Positions 1-7,503 of a stretch of DNA of 21,442 nt are shown here, piece by piece (position 1 is the first letter of the stretch; each line of letters begins with the position of its first letter). The notes below the pieces were generated by a model that was not told the origin of the DNA, did no database searches, and saw only the letters and a program-made list of their open reading frames with translations. The DNA lies in NCBI GenBank assembly GCA_902496775.1, contig CABVCF010000031.1, forward strand, positions 1 to 21,442. Reading direction: 5' to 3'. Position numbers and translations under genes: made by a program. The stretch comes from an uncultured Collinsella sp. (GTDB lineage: Bacteria > Actinomycetota > Coriobacteriia > Coriobacteriales > Coriobacteriaceae).

Positions 1-1433
<1,433 letters not shown>

Positions 1434-1465
1434 ATACCCCTCTCCTCTCATATAGGTATACAGGC

Positions 1466-1481
1466 CCCGGCGATCGCCGGG
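1466..1481. promoter_or_regulatory. 16-bp perfect palindrome in the nifJ leader
   Basis: CCCGGCGATCGCCGGG equals its own reverse complement and ends 33 nt upstream of the nifJ ATG. It could be an operator bound by a dimeric regulator, or an RNA stem close to the ribosome site. No matching regulator family is recognised, so the function is inference only. Confidence 0.4.
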
Positions 1482-1714
1482 ATGTTGGCGTGATGGGATT
1501 TACGCTGTTGCTTCCAATCATCTGGCAGGCAGGCTCAGCAGCAGGTACGTGGCGTGGAGAGAAGACATGCCGAGGCGAGGGACAGCTGATGCGCCCCACA
1601 GACCCGACCGCCCGTCTTGCACATGACCGAGCGCCGCAAAGGCCGCATGCCGGATGCTCCCGGGCACGCCCCGGCGATGGGAAGCGCCCGCAACGGAAAT
1701 CCGCATGCGGGTTT

Positions 1715-1720
1715 ATTGTA
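1715..1720 (-). promoter_or_regulatory. Possible -10 box for nifJ
   Basis: On the minus strand the sequence reads TACAAT, one mismatch from the TATAAT consensus. No good -35 hexamer lies at 16-18 bp; TTGCCG occurs 21 bp upstream, which is too far. If used, transcription would start near 1708 and give a long structured leader. Confidence 0.25.
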
Positions 1721-1830
1721 CCCCGCCGTTAAGTGTAATTTCGGCAAATATAGGTGGCCGGTAAAGGTTTACCTCGGGTGACTATTGTGCGCCCGGCACC
1801 GACGGGCACAGTCCCCTGGAACCCCACAGC

Positions 1831-1897
1831 AGTTGCGGTGAAATAGGGAGTGTTTTTGCTGTTAACGGCCTTAATCAGTCCCTATTTCACCGCAACT
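1831..1897. repeat. Long inverted repeat (two perfect 19-bp arms)
   Basis: The left arm at 1831-1849 reads AGTTGCGGTGAAATAGGGA and the right arm at 1879-1897 is its exact reverse complement. The 29-nt centre contains a smaller near-palindrome around GTTAAC. The repeat ends 16 bp after the stop codon of the FHA gene, so it may act as a transcription end or RNA-stabilising stem for that operon. It lacks a clean T-run, which is unlike a classic intrinsic terminator. It could also be a dispersed palindromic repeat or a small mobile remnant. No second copy was noticed in this window. Confidence 0.8.
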
Positions 1898-1912
1898 CAT
1901 TGAGGGGATGAG

Positions 1913-2851
1913 TTAGAGGGCGCCGAGGAGGATGGCGTAGGTGGTGGATTCGCCGAGTTTGAGCTCGTCGCCGGGGTTGAGCTGAGCGGAGCGGCCAGGC
2001 TCTACTTGAATACACACGCTCGTGGCCCCGTTTACCACCACGGTGCCGTTCGTGGACGACAGGTCCTCGACAAACCATGTGCCAGAATCGTCGCACCAGA
2101 TATGGGCATGGCGGGCCGAGACGTCGTCGCCGACGTCGGTGATGTCGCCCTCCCCCGTTGCCAGCGCGCCGATCTCGACGCCTTCCTCACTCGGCTGAAT
2201 CCAGCGCGGGGCGCTCACCACATAGCCGTTTTGCACGCGCAGCAGTCCCAGCGGATGCGCCGGCGCGACCTCGTGCTCGCCCACGACCGAAGATGTGCTC
2301 AGCGAGCGCGGCGTCGACGTGGCGCCACCACAGGTCGCATGAGCGTAGTCGATGGCATAGGTCACCGACGAACGTACATCTGCCGAGCAACCCACGGCGA
2401 CAAACAGCACCAGGATGGCCTCGGCGCGCTCGGCGGGCATGAGTTCAGCCGCCTGCGACAGGCGCTCGAGCGCGTTGCGATAGAGATTCGTGTCCTGGTG
2501 GCACTCTTCGAGCGCGCGTACCATCGGTTCACCTGCAGGACCGCACACCATATTGATCACTGCCGTGGAGTCCATGGGATTTCGCTGGCGCAGGGCCAGT
2601 TGCGACATAATACGCGCAGCCGAGGTACCGTATTCGGCAAAGTAGCGCTGCTGAAGCGTGCCGACCGGCGCGCGAACGATAAAGCGGGAAACCCAAGAGC
2701 GATCGGCGGCTCGGCTCTGCGGGCTGCGGCCGTCGGCGAGCGGACGGGACGAAAGCACCAAGCCGCACAGCTCGATATGGCTCAGATGCGCCGCGCGCTT
2801 AAAGATGTCAAACATGGCCCCGCATGGGGTGAGCTCAACTTGAGATGCCAT
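1913..2851 (-). CDS. FHA-domain protein, last gene of a three-gene operon
   Basis: This 312-residue protein probably binds phosphothreonine peptides in the cytoplasm. Residues 1 to about 190 form a mostly helical domain I do not recognise. Residues about 222-310 form an FHA domain with the diagnostic VSARHAHI (about 244-251) and SSTNGT (265-270) motifs. The usual early Gly-Arg of FHA domains is not obvious: the region reads VEIGALATGEGD, so the GR pair that contacts phosphate is weak or lost. No signal peptide or membrane helix is seen. The ATG lies 3 bp after the kinase stop, and AAGGAGG inside the kinase 3' end provides the ribosome site. The partner is most likely the adjacent kinase or its substrate; this is inferred from context. 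Family confidence is high, function low. Confidence 0.88.
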   Translation of the reverse strand: MASQVELTPCGAMFDIFKRAAHLSHIELCGLVLSSRPLADGRSPQSRAADRSWVSRFIVRAPVGTLQQRYFAEYGTSAARIMSQLALRQRNPMDSTAVINMVCGPAGEPMVRALEECHQDTNLYRNALERLSQAAELMPAERAEAILVLFVAVGCSADVRSSVTYAIDYAHATCGGATSTPRSLSTSSVVGEHEVAPAHPLGLLRVQNGYVVSAPRWIQPSEEGVEIGALATGEGDITDVGDDVSARHAHIWCDDSGTWFVEDLSSTNGTVVVNGATSVCIQVEPGRSAQLNPGDELKLGESTTYAILLGAL

Positions 2852-2854
2852 GAC

Positions 2855-4624
2855 CTAGGCCTCCTTGGTCGTAGAAATAGAATCGGACGATACTTCGACA
2901 GGTCCGCCAAAAGTACGGGCAGCTGCGGCTCCACCGGCAAGCGGAGTCGCCATCTGGGCTTTTGTGCGTCGCGGTGCCGAAACGGGAAGTTCAAAGGCAA
3001 AGCCCATCGCAAGCAAAAACCACGTAAGCGTATAGGTTGCAACCAGAGCGGCAACAAGGCCGCCCATCACGGCGCGTTGGGAAAATACGCTACATGCAGC
3101 CACAACCAGCACCGGAACCTCGCAGGCAGAAAGTGCAAGCACACCCTGCAGGAAGCCCGAGCGCCGATCGCGCGCAAGCGCCCCCGCGGCAACGCCGGCT
3201 ATGCCTGGCAGCGCCAACGCCAGTGCGGCAATAATACCCGGTAGCGACCCAGACCACACGAGCGATCCCAAAGTCGCCGTCACGCGAGCGCCCGACGCCA
3301 GCAGCGCGGCCGAAACCACGATCACAGCCCAAACCACGCCACAGACGACCGTCGCGCCGACCATCAGCGCGCGACGAACCGCGCGGCCAGACGCATCCAT
3401 GGGGCACGGCGTGAGCGGCTCGCCGCGGAGCGAACGGCCGACATTTTGCGCATAGTGGTCACAAAACGCTGAGAGCGCCGCCTCGACCGCCGCCGGCTCG
3501 GGACGATCTTTTTGATGGCTGGACAGACAGGCCATCACCACGTCGAACAGCTGGGCATCGACAAACGCCAGCGCATCGCGTAGCTCTTCGGAATCCGGCT
3601 CAAGCCCTAGCTGCTGGGCCTGCTCGGCCGCGGCGAGCGCCACATCGGGCTCACGACGAAGCAGCTGAGTCAAATCACAACCGGGCGCATGGGCACCAAT
3701 GGGATAGTCGGGCCGCGTGTCCATCTTGAGACGGTAGGGGCTCGCGATGTCGCGCGTCTTTTTGCGCGAACCCGAGGTGCCCGAAGTGCTCGGCGCGGCT
3801 TCGTATGGCGCGACGCCGGCAATGAACTCGTAAACCGTGCTTGCCGGGGCATAGGCAACCGTCGCGCGACGCAGCGTGGCATAGCGCTCCGTAAACGACG
3901 CCTTGCCGCCGGTACCGGCCACGGCCGACGCAGGCTCGAGCGCCAGCGACGAGCCAAAGTCGATCAGGCACAGGTCAAAGGTGCCCTCGGCAAGCTGCCG
4001 GTCAAGCGGCAGGCGCGCCGCACGCACCATAATATTAGCGGGCGAGATATCGCGATGGACAAAGCCCTCACCCACCAGGCTCATACGGCAGAGCAGATCG
4101 AACAGGTCGCGACCCAGACGTGCCGCCACAAGCGGCGACAGGCGTCCGGCATCGTCCACGGCAAGTCGAGAACGCAAGCGGGCAAGCGTCTCGCCCTCGA
4201 CCCATTCCATGACAATTGCAGGCACACCGTCGACCTCGCCCCAGCCATAGAGGCGGGGAAAGCCCTTAAGGCCCGAAAGGGCGCGATGGCATTCGTATTC
4301 CTCGCGAAACGCCGCCTTGAACTTGGCGACCAGCGCCTCGTGAGCGGCATCGTCGTCGAACTCATCGCGCATCGGCAAGATGAGCTGCTTGAGCGCCACG
4401 GCCTCGCCTTGGGCGTTGACGGCACGCGTAACGCGGCCGATACCGCCACGGCGCATGGTGGCATCGTCGGCAAATAGCATCGTAAAACGACGCAGATAGG
4501 CAGGCAGTTCGTCCTGACCGAGCGCAATGGCCGGCTCAAACCCGTCGACACGCGCCAGGCGCAGGCCGACCATAGGGTCGCGGTTGAGCGATTGTGGTGT
4601 GGTGAATGCAAGATCGGTCATCAT
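2855..4624 (-). CDS. Atypical membrane-anchored Ser/Thr protein kinase
   Basis: A 589-residue protein with an N-terminal kinase-like domain (about 45-395) and four C-terminal membrane helices (about 419-444, 452-482, 490-514, 519-546). Seen motifs are a glycine loop RGGIGRV (59-65), the ATP lysine in VALK (Lys79), the catalytic loop HRDISPAN (His190, Asp192, Asn197) and DFG (222-224). Two features are odd. The catalytic-loop lysine that Ser/Thr kinases normally have two residues after the aspartate is serine. The activation segment also lacks a clear GTxxYxAPE motif, with AYAPAS as the nearest match. Activity may therefore be altered or lost. The start ATG overlaps the upstream gene's TGA (ATGA overlap), so translation is probably coupled. 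There are no PASTA repeats and almost nothing outside the membrane, so a sensory input may come from the upstream protein. That is inference. Confidence 0.88.
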   Translation of the reverse strand: MMTDLAFTTPQSLNRDPMVGLRLARVDGFEPAIALGQDELPAYLRRFTMLFADDATMRRGGIGRVTRAVNAQGEAVALKQLILPMRDEFDDDAAHEALVAKFKAAFREEYECHRALSGLKGFPRLYGWGEVDGVPAIVMEWVEGETLARLRSRLAVDDAGRLSPLVAARLGRDLFDLLCRMSLVGEGFVHRDISPANIMVRAARLPLDRQLAEGTFDLCLIDFGSSLALEPASAVAGTGGKASFTERYATLRRATVAYAPASTVYEFIAGVAPYEAAPSTSGTSGSRKKTRDIASPYRLKMDTRPDYPIGAHAPGCDLTQLLRREPDVALAAAEQAQQLGLEPDSEELRDALAFVDAQLFDVVMACLSSHQKDRPEPAAVEAALSAFCDHYAQNVGRSLRGEPLTPCPMDASGRAVRRALMVGATVVCGVVWAVIVVSAALLASGARVTATLGSLVWSGSLPGIIAALALALPGIAGVAAGALARDRRSGFLQGVLALSACEVPVLVVAACSVFSQRAVMGGLVAALVATYTLTWFLLAMGFAFELPVSAPRRTKAQMATPLAGGAAAARTFGGPVEVSSDSISTTKEA

Positions 4625-5538
4625 AGGGCAAGCGCCGCCACGTTATTGTTGAAGTTACCGAGCGCGACGTCATCATCGCCGTAATGGCCGACCCATTGAC
4701 ATAGGTTGGTGTAACAGCCCCACAGATTGGCATACTGCTGATACCACTTAGATTCGGTCGAGAACCTTTGTCGACCGAACTCAGCACGGATGGCAAACAT
4801 GTCATTCGCCAGGCTGTCGCACGGTCTGGGATCTCCCGTAGAGTTATAGGTCGAAACCACGTCATTGGCACGAGAAACATAGCCGTCGAGCATGTTGTAC
4901 TTGGTCACAAGCCAACTGTGAATGCTCTCTTCTTCAGCAGCGGAAAGGCCACCGGAGTTTGCATCGTTGTCAGTGTTGCCGCCCGTCGAGCCGCCGTTTC
5001 CAGACCCTCCGGTAGAGGAACCCGACCCAGTGCCGCCGCCCGAACTCGATGAATCCGAGCCGGAGCCAGAAGTATCCGAGCTACCGGGCTTTCCGGACTG
5101 CTGGGCGTCCTGCTCCTTCTGCTGCTCGACCTTATTCACCGTTGCCGCCACGCTATTGTTGGACAACCGATCGATGATCTTGGTGTTGGTGAGCACGATG
5201 GTTTTGCCATTGGCAAGCGTGACTTCGTTGTCCGGGGCCTCGGCGCCGTCCGCATCGTCGGTGCCAAACACAATATGCGCGACCACACTTGCCCAAGCAT
5301 ATCCAGTCGTGGTACCCAAATCACTTTTGACCTCATGCCCCACGCGCGGTTCGCGTGCGGCATGCGCCTGCATCATGGACGGCACGGTCATGCCATAGGC
5401 AGAAACGCCAGCTATGACCAGCACCAGCGAGCAAGACAGCAGTGCGTACGCCCGCGGCGCCGCGCTTTGTCTGAGTGCCACCGGGCCGCATGCGTTCTCC
5501 TCCAACAAAAACACGCCGCTTGGGAGCGGCGCATTCAT
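4621..5538 (-). CDS. Membrane-anchored protein with Ser/Gly-rich linker and Cys-containing C-terminal domain, unknown family
   Basis: The 305-residue product has a short cytoplasmic N-terminus, one membrane helix at about 30-50, and an extracytoplasmic remainder. Residues about 60-145 form a polar domain. Residues about 150-198 are a low-complexity Ser/Gly/Thr/Asn linker. Residues 199-305 form a helical domain rich in Trp, Tyr and Asn with three cysteines (240, 275, 280) that could form a disulfide. I do not recognise the family. It is the first gene of the operon, with its stop overlapping the kinase start, which suggests it supplies the outside-facing part of the kinase module. A GGAT element lies about 7 nt before the ATG, and an extended -10 sequence lies 16 bp upstream. 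The long linker resembles those that span the cell wall. Confidence 0.85.
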   Translation of the reverse strand: MNAPLPSGVFLLEENACGPVALRQSAAPRAYALLSCSLVLVIAGVSAYGMTVPSMMQAHAAREPRVGHEVKSDLGTTTGYAWASVVAHIVFGTDDADGAEAPDNEVTLANGKTIVLTNTKIIDRLSNNSVAATVNKVEQQKEQDAQQSGKPGSSDTSGSGSDSSSSGGGTGSGSSTGGSGNGGSTGGNTDNDANSGGLSAAEEESIHSWLVTKYNMLDGYVSRANDVVSTYNSTGDPRPCDSLANDMFAIRAEFGRQRFSTESKWYQQYANLWGCYTNLCQWVGHYGDDDVALGNFNNNVAALAL

Positions 5539-5553
5539 TCAAATCCATATTTG

Positions 5554-5559
5554 AGTGTA
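5554..5559 (-). promoter_or_regulatory. Probable extended -10 box of the membrane protein-kinase-FHA operon
   Basis: The minus strand reads TGATACACT, an extended -10 (TGN followed by TACACT), 16 bp before the ATG at 5538. The transcript leader would be only a few nucleotides long. A 10-bp palindrome sits just upstream, where a -35 element would be. Confidence 0.45.
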
Positions 5560-5575
5560 TCAGCGAACCCAAAAG

Positions 5576-5585
5576 GTTGCGCAAC
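5576..5585. promoter_or_regulatory. 10-bp palindrome over the -35 region of the kinase operon
   Basis: GTTGCGCAAC is a perfect palindrome placed 17-26 bp upstream of the proposed -10 box. The position fits an operator for a dimeric regulator. Its shortness means chance cannot be excluded. Confidence 0.25.
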
Positions 5586-5669
5586 GAATGGGCAAATTAA
5601 GGATGCGAGCGGAAGCATCCATGCGATAAGCGGATACGAAGCATCTTTGTTGCACAACAAACTCACAGT

Positions 5670-5699
5670 CGCACGGGGAAATTATGACTACCCCGTGCG
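5670..5699. terminator. Hairpin after recR, possible terminator
   Basis: Perfect 9-bp arms CGCACGGGG (5670-5678) and CCCCGTGCG (5691-5699) flank a 12-nt loop, 38 bp after the recR stop on the minus strand. There is no immediate T-run, so termination would be weak or factor-assisted. The same intergenic region holds a small stem GGATGC/GCATCC at 5601-5620 and an imperfect palindrome TTGTTG-CA-CAACAA near 5648-5661. Confidence 0.45.
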
Positions 5700-5736
5700 T
5701 CGCGAGGAAAACATACGGCAGGAGCAGGCTCGCCAC

Positions 5737-6333
5737 CTAAATCGCGCGACGGGCCTCGATGGCGCGGCCAAGCGTAAGCTCGTCGGCATACTCCAAGTCG
5801 CCGCCCACGGGAAGGCCGCTTGCCAGACGCGACACCTCGACGCCCAACGGCTTGATGGTACGGGCCAGATAGCTCGCCGTGGTCTCGCCCTCGATGTTGG
5901 GGTTGGTGGCGATGATGACCTCATGGATGTCCTCGTGGCCCAGACGCGCCAACAGCTCGCGGATGTGCAACTGCTCGGGACCAATCTTGTCCATGGGGCT
6001 GATCACACCGCCCAATACGTGGTAGAGGCCGTGGTAGCTGCCCGTGCGCTCGATCGCCTGGACGTCGCGCGGCTCGCCCACAACGCAAATGCGAGTGGTA
6101 TCGCGCATCGGGTCCTGGCAGATGGAGCACTCATCGGCCGTGGCGTAGTTAAAGCAACGACTGCAAAAGTGGACCTCCTGCTTGACCTCCAGGATGGCCT
6201 CGGCCAGGCGGCGGGCCTCCTCGGCATCGGCCTCGAGCAGGTAATAGGCGATGCGCTGGGCCGACTTGGGACCAATGCCCGGCAGACGGCCCAGTTCATC
6301 GAGCAGTTTTTGCAGACTGTGATTCGCACTCAT
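5737..6333 (-). CDS. recR: Recombination mediator protein RecR
   Basis: RecR acts with RecO (and RecF) to load RecA at single-strand gaps and stalled forks. The 198-residue length is standard. The N-terminal helix-hairpin-helix contains LPGIGPKSAQR (17-27). A four-cysteine zinc site follows at Cys57, Cys60, Cys69 and Cys72. A TOPRIM domain (about 80-170) holds VVGEPRD and the NPNIEGE motif. The C-terminal part contains ASGLPVGGDLEYADE, the family's Walker-like segment. It starts 13 bp after the ybaB stop, the same order as in most bacteria, though no strong ribosome site is visible and translation may depend on ybaB. All key residues appear present. Confidence 0.97.
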   Translation of the reverse strand: MSANHSLQKLLDELGRLPGIGPKSAQRIAYYLLEADAEEARRLAEAILEVKQEVHFCSRCFNYATADECSICQDPMRDTTRICVVGEPRDVQAIERTGSYHGLYHVLGGVISPMDKIGPEQLHIRELLARLGHEDIHEVIIATNPNIEGETTASYLARTIKPLGVEVSRLASGLPVGGDLEYADELTLGRAIEARRAI

Positions 6334-6346
6334 ATATATGCGTGTC

Positions 6347-6667
6347 TTAGAACGGCATGCCCGGGATGTTGAGGCCGCCGGTGATGGCGCCCATCTGCTT
6401 GTTGGCGAGCTCGTTGACGCCGCGGACGGCCTCGTTGACGGCAGCCATGATCATGTCCTGCAGCATATCGACGTCCTCGGGATCGAGGGCATCGGGATCG
6501 ATGGTGAGGTTGACGAGCTCCATCTCGCCGTTAACGGTCACCTTGACCATGCCGCCGCCGGCAGAGGCGTCGACGGTCTGGGACTTGAGATTCTCCTGCG
6601 CGGCGGCAAGCTGCTCCTGCATCTTGCGAGCCTGCTTCATCATCTGCTGCATGTTCATACCGGCCAT
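6347..6667 (-). CDS. ybaB: YbaB/EbfC family nucleoid-associated protein
   Basis: A 106-residue protein of the YbaB/EbfC family, which binds DNA as a dimer and is nearly always encoded between dnaX and recR. The N-terminus NMQQMMKQARKMQEQL forms the typical long helix. The middle VKVTVNGEMELVNLTIDP is the conserved beta-sheet, and the C-terminal helix contains AVNEAVRGVNELANKQM. The start ATG at 6667 is chosen because AAAGGAG lies 6-7 nt upstream; an internal Met three codons on is possible. It is co-directional with recR and probably cotranscribed. Here it is cut off from dnaX by an opposite-strand gene, so it must have its own promoter, which I could not place. Confidence 0.95.
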   Translation of the reverse strand: MAGMNMQQMMKQARKMQEQLAAAQENLKSQTVDASAGGGMVKVTVNGEMELVNLTIDPDALDPEDVDMLQDMIMAAVNEAVRGVNELANKQMGAITGGLNIPGMPF

Positions 6668-6787
6668 GATGGCTCCTTTACGTGCGGCCGCGCGACAAGC
6701 TGCAAGGGCAGCCGGAGCACGGCGGGACTTTCAAACTCAAAAATCGTACCACGGCGCGGGGCAAGCAAGCGGGGCGGACGTGTTCCC

Positions 6788-6945
6788 TCAGTCGATATAC
6801 ATGTCCTGGAGTGCAAGCTGCACCCAAAGATTATGCAAAGTTGAATAATTCGCATCTGCATAATATTGAAAGCTAAATCTTGTAGAGCCGGAATCCGGCA
6901 TTTTCTGCATCCAGCTAGATAACAAAATGCCGAACCGCTGCTCGA
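6788..6945 (-). pseudogene. Possible 3' remnant of a lost gene
   Basis: The minus-strand frame ending at TGA 6788-6790 encodes a protein-like tail with segments SSWMQKMPDSGSTRFSFQYY and NYSTLHNLWVQLALQDMYID. The AT-rich codons (TTT, TAT, AAT, ACT, TTG) contrast with the G/C-ending codons of the neighbours. Upstream the frame continues into the promoter and start of the opposite gene, where it no longer looks like protein, and no ribosome site or start fits. I do not recognise the family. A chance open frame cannot be excluded. Confidence 0.3.
6896..6932. repeat. Spaced inverted repeat (9-bp arms)
   Basis: CGGCATTTT (6896-6904) and its exact reverse complement AAAATGCCG (6924-6932) are separated by 19 nt. 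The repeat is 36 bp upstream of the TATAAT box of the plus-strand gene. It could be an operator pair, a weak stem-loop, or the scar of an insertion. Confidence 0.45.
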
Positions 6946-6967
6946 GGCGGCGCTCATGATGGCAGGG

Positions 6968-6973
6968 TATAAT
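6968..6973 (+). promoter_or_regulatory. -10 box of the small membrane protein gene
   Basis: A perfect TATAAT lies 36 bp before the ATG. The -35 region (AGGCGG at a 17-bp spacing) does not match consensus, so an activator or a weak promoter is possible. GGAGGTG at 6997-7003 gives the ribosome site. Confidence 0.55.
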
Positions 6974-7008
6974 TTGATTGTCACAGACAGCAATTTGGAG
7001 GTGCCCCC

Positions 7009-7482
7009 ATGAATGCCCCCGACGCGCTCCAAAACATCCGCTCAAAACACCCCGTTGCATATGTGATTCTCTATCTCTTTGTCGGCTGGGCATTGCTGGT
7101 TGTCATCACCCATGCTATAGCCTTTGGAGCAGAACTGCTGATAGCCAGCTCGGACCAGCCCGTCGTCAAATGGGAGACGACCGATGAGTGCACCGACGGA
7201 ACCCGAACCGTTTACTACAACAGCCCGTCCCTCTACCAAGAGTTCAGGGTCAAGATAAAGGACTCCAAGATTGTCGATGCCGAACCAGGCGCTTTCTTGA
7301 CAATCGGAGCAACCCTCAACGCCGAGCAAGTCGAGTACACGGACAGCTATGCGGCGTATCGTATCGACCTCAGCATCCTAGGCCGACCGTCGCGTACCTG
7401 CCTGCTCGAATGCGAGATACGCGGCACCACGTTGCACATGTCCGAAATACAGATGCGCCCGGACAAAGAGATCTCTTCTTGA
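7009..7482 (+). CDS. Small single-pass membrane protein of unknown family
   Basis: A 157-residue protein with one hydrophobic helix at about 16-45 and a soluble C-terminal domain of about 110 residues, probably outside the membrane. That domain has alternating beta-type segments and three cysteines (61, 131, 135). I do not recognise the family. The start is supported by GGAGGTG 5 nt upstream and a TATAAT box. It converges on dnaX with only 21 bp between the two stops and sits on the opposite strand inside the normally contiguous dnaX-ybaB-recR block. Its codons are less G/C-rich than those of its neighbours, which suggests later insertion. Confidence 0.75.
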   Translation: MNAPDALQNIRSKHPVAYVILYLFVGWALLVVITHAIAFGAELLIASSDQPVVKWETTDECTDGTRTVYYNSPSLYQEFRVKIKDSKIVDAEPGAFLTIGATLNAEQVEYTDSYAAYRIDLSILGRPSRTCLLECEIRGTTLHMSEIQMRPDKEISS

Positions 7483-7503
7483 GCAGTATACCCGCCCGTA
7501 CAG

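Larger units (their letters stand above)
1434..1912. other. 479-bp non-coding stretch between nifJ and the FHA gene
   Basis: No convincing coding frame is seen; short open frames here lack ribosome sites and protein-like composition. The stretch holds a 16-bp perfect palindrome close to the nifJ start, a possible nifJ -10 box at 1715-1720, a near-palindrome around CCGCATGCGG at 1698-1713, a GC-rich stem near 1786-1810, and a long inverted repeat at 1831-1897. If the -10 box is used, nifJ has a leader of roughly 270 nt. I looked for T-box, TPP and cobalamin signature motifs in that leader and did not recognise any. Confidence 0.6.
6668..7008. other. 341-bp stretch between ybaB and the small plus-strand gene
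   Basis: This stretch is visibly AT-richer from about 6820 to 6975. It contains a minus-strand coding remnant (6788 to about 6945), a spaced inverted repeat (6896-6932) and the TATAAT box of the plus-strand gene. I see no 4.5S RNA here: the GGAAGNAGC-type signal-recognition motif is absent. Confidence 0.55.

Noticed and set aside
1490..1740. Small genes in the nifJ leader
   Set aside because: The short frames on both strands lack ribosome sites and read as Arg/Ala/Cys-rich chance translations.
2006..3244. A 412-codon plus-strand open frame across the FHA and kinase genes
   Set aside because: It spans two recognised minus-strand genes and their junction, and its translation is Arg/His-rich as expected for a shadow frame.
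6655..7032. A 125-codon minus-strand gene upstream of ybaB
   Set aside because: It overlaps the ybaB start and the start of the small plus-strand gene, has no ribosome site, and its composition is not protein-like over most of its length.
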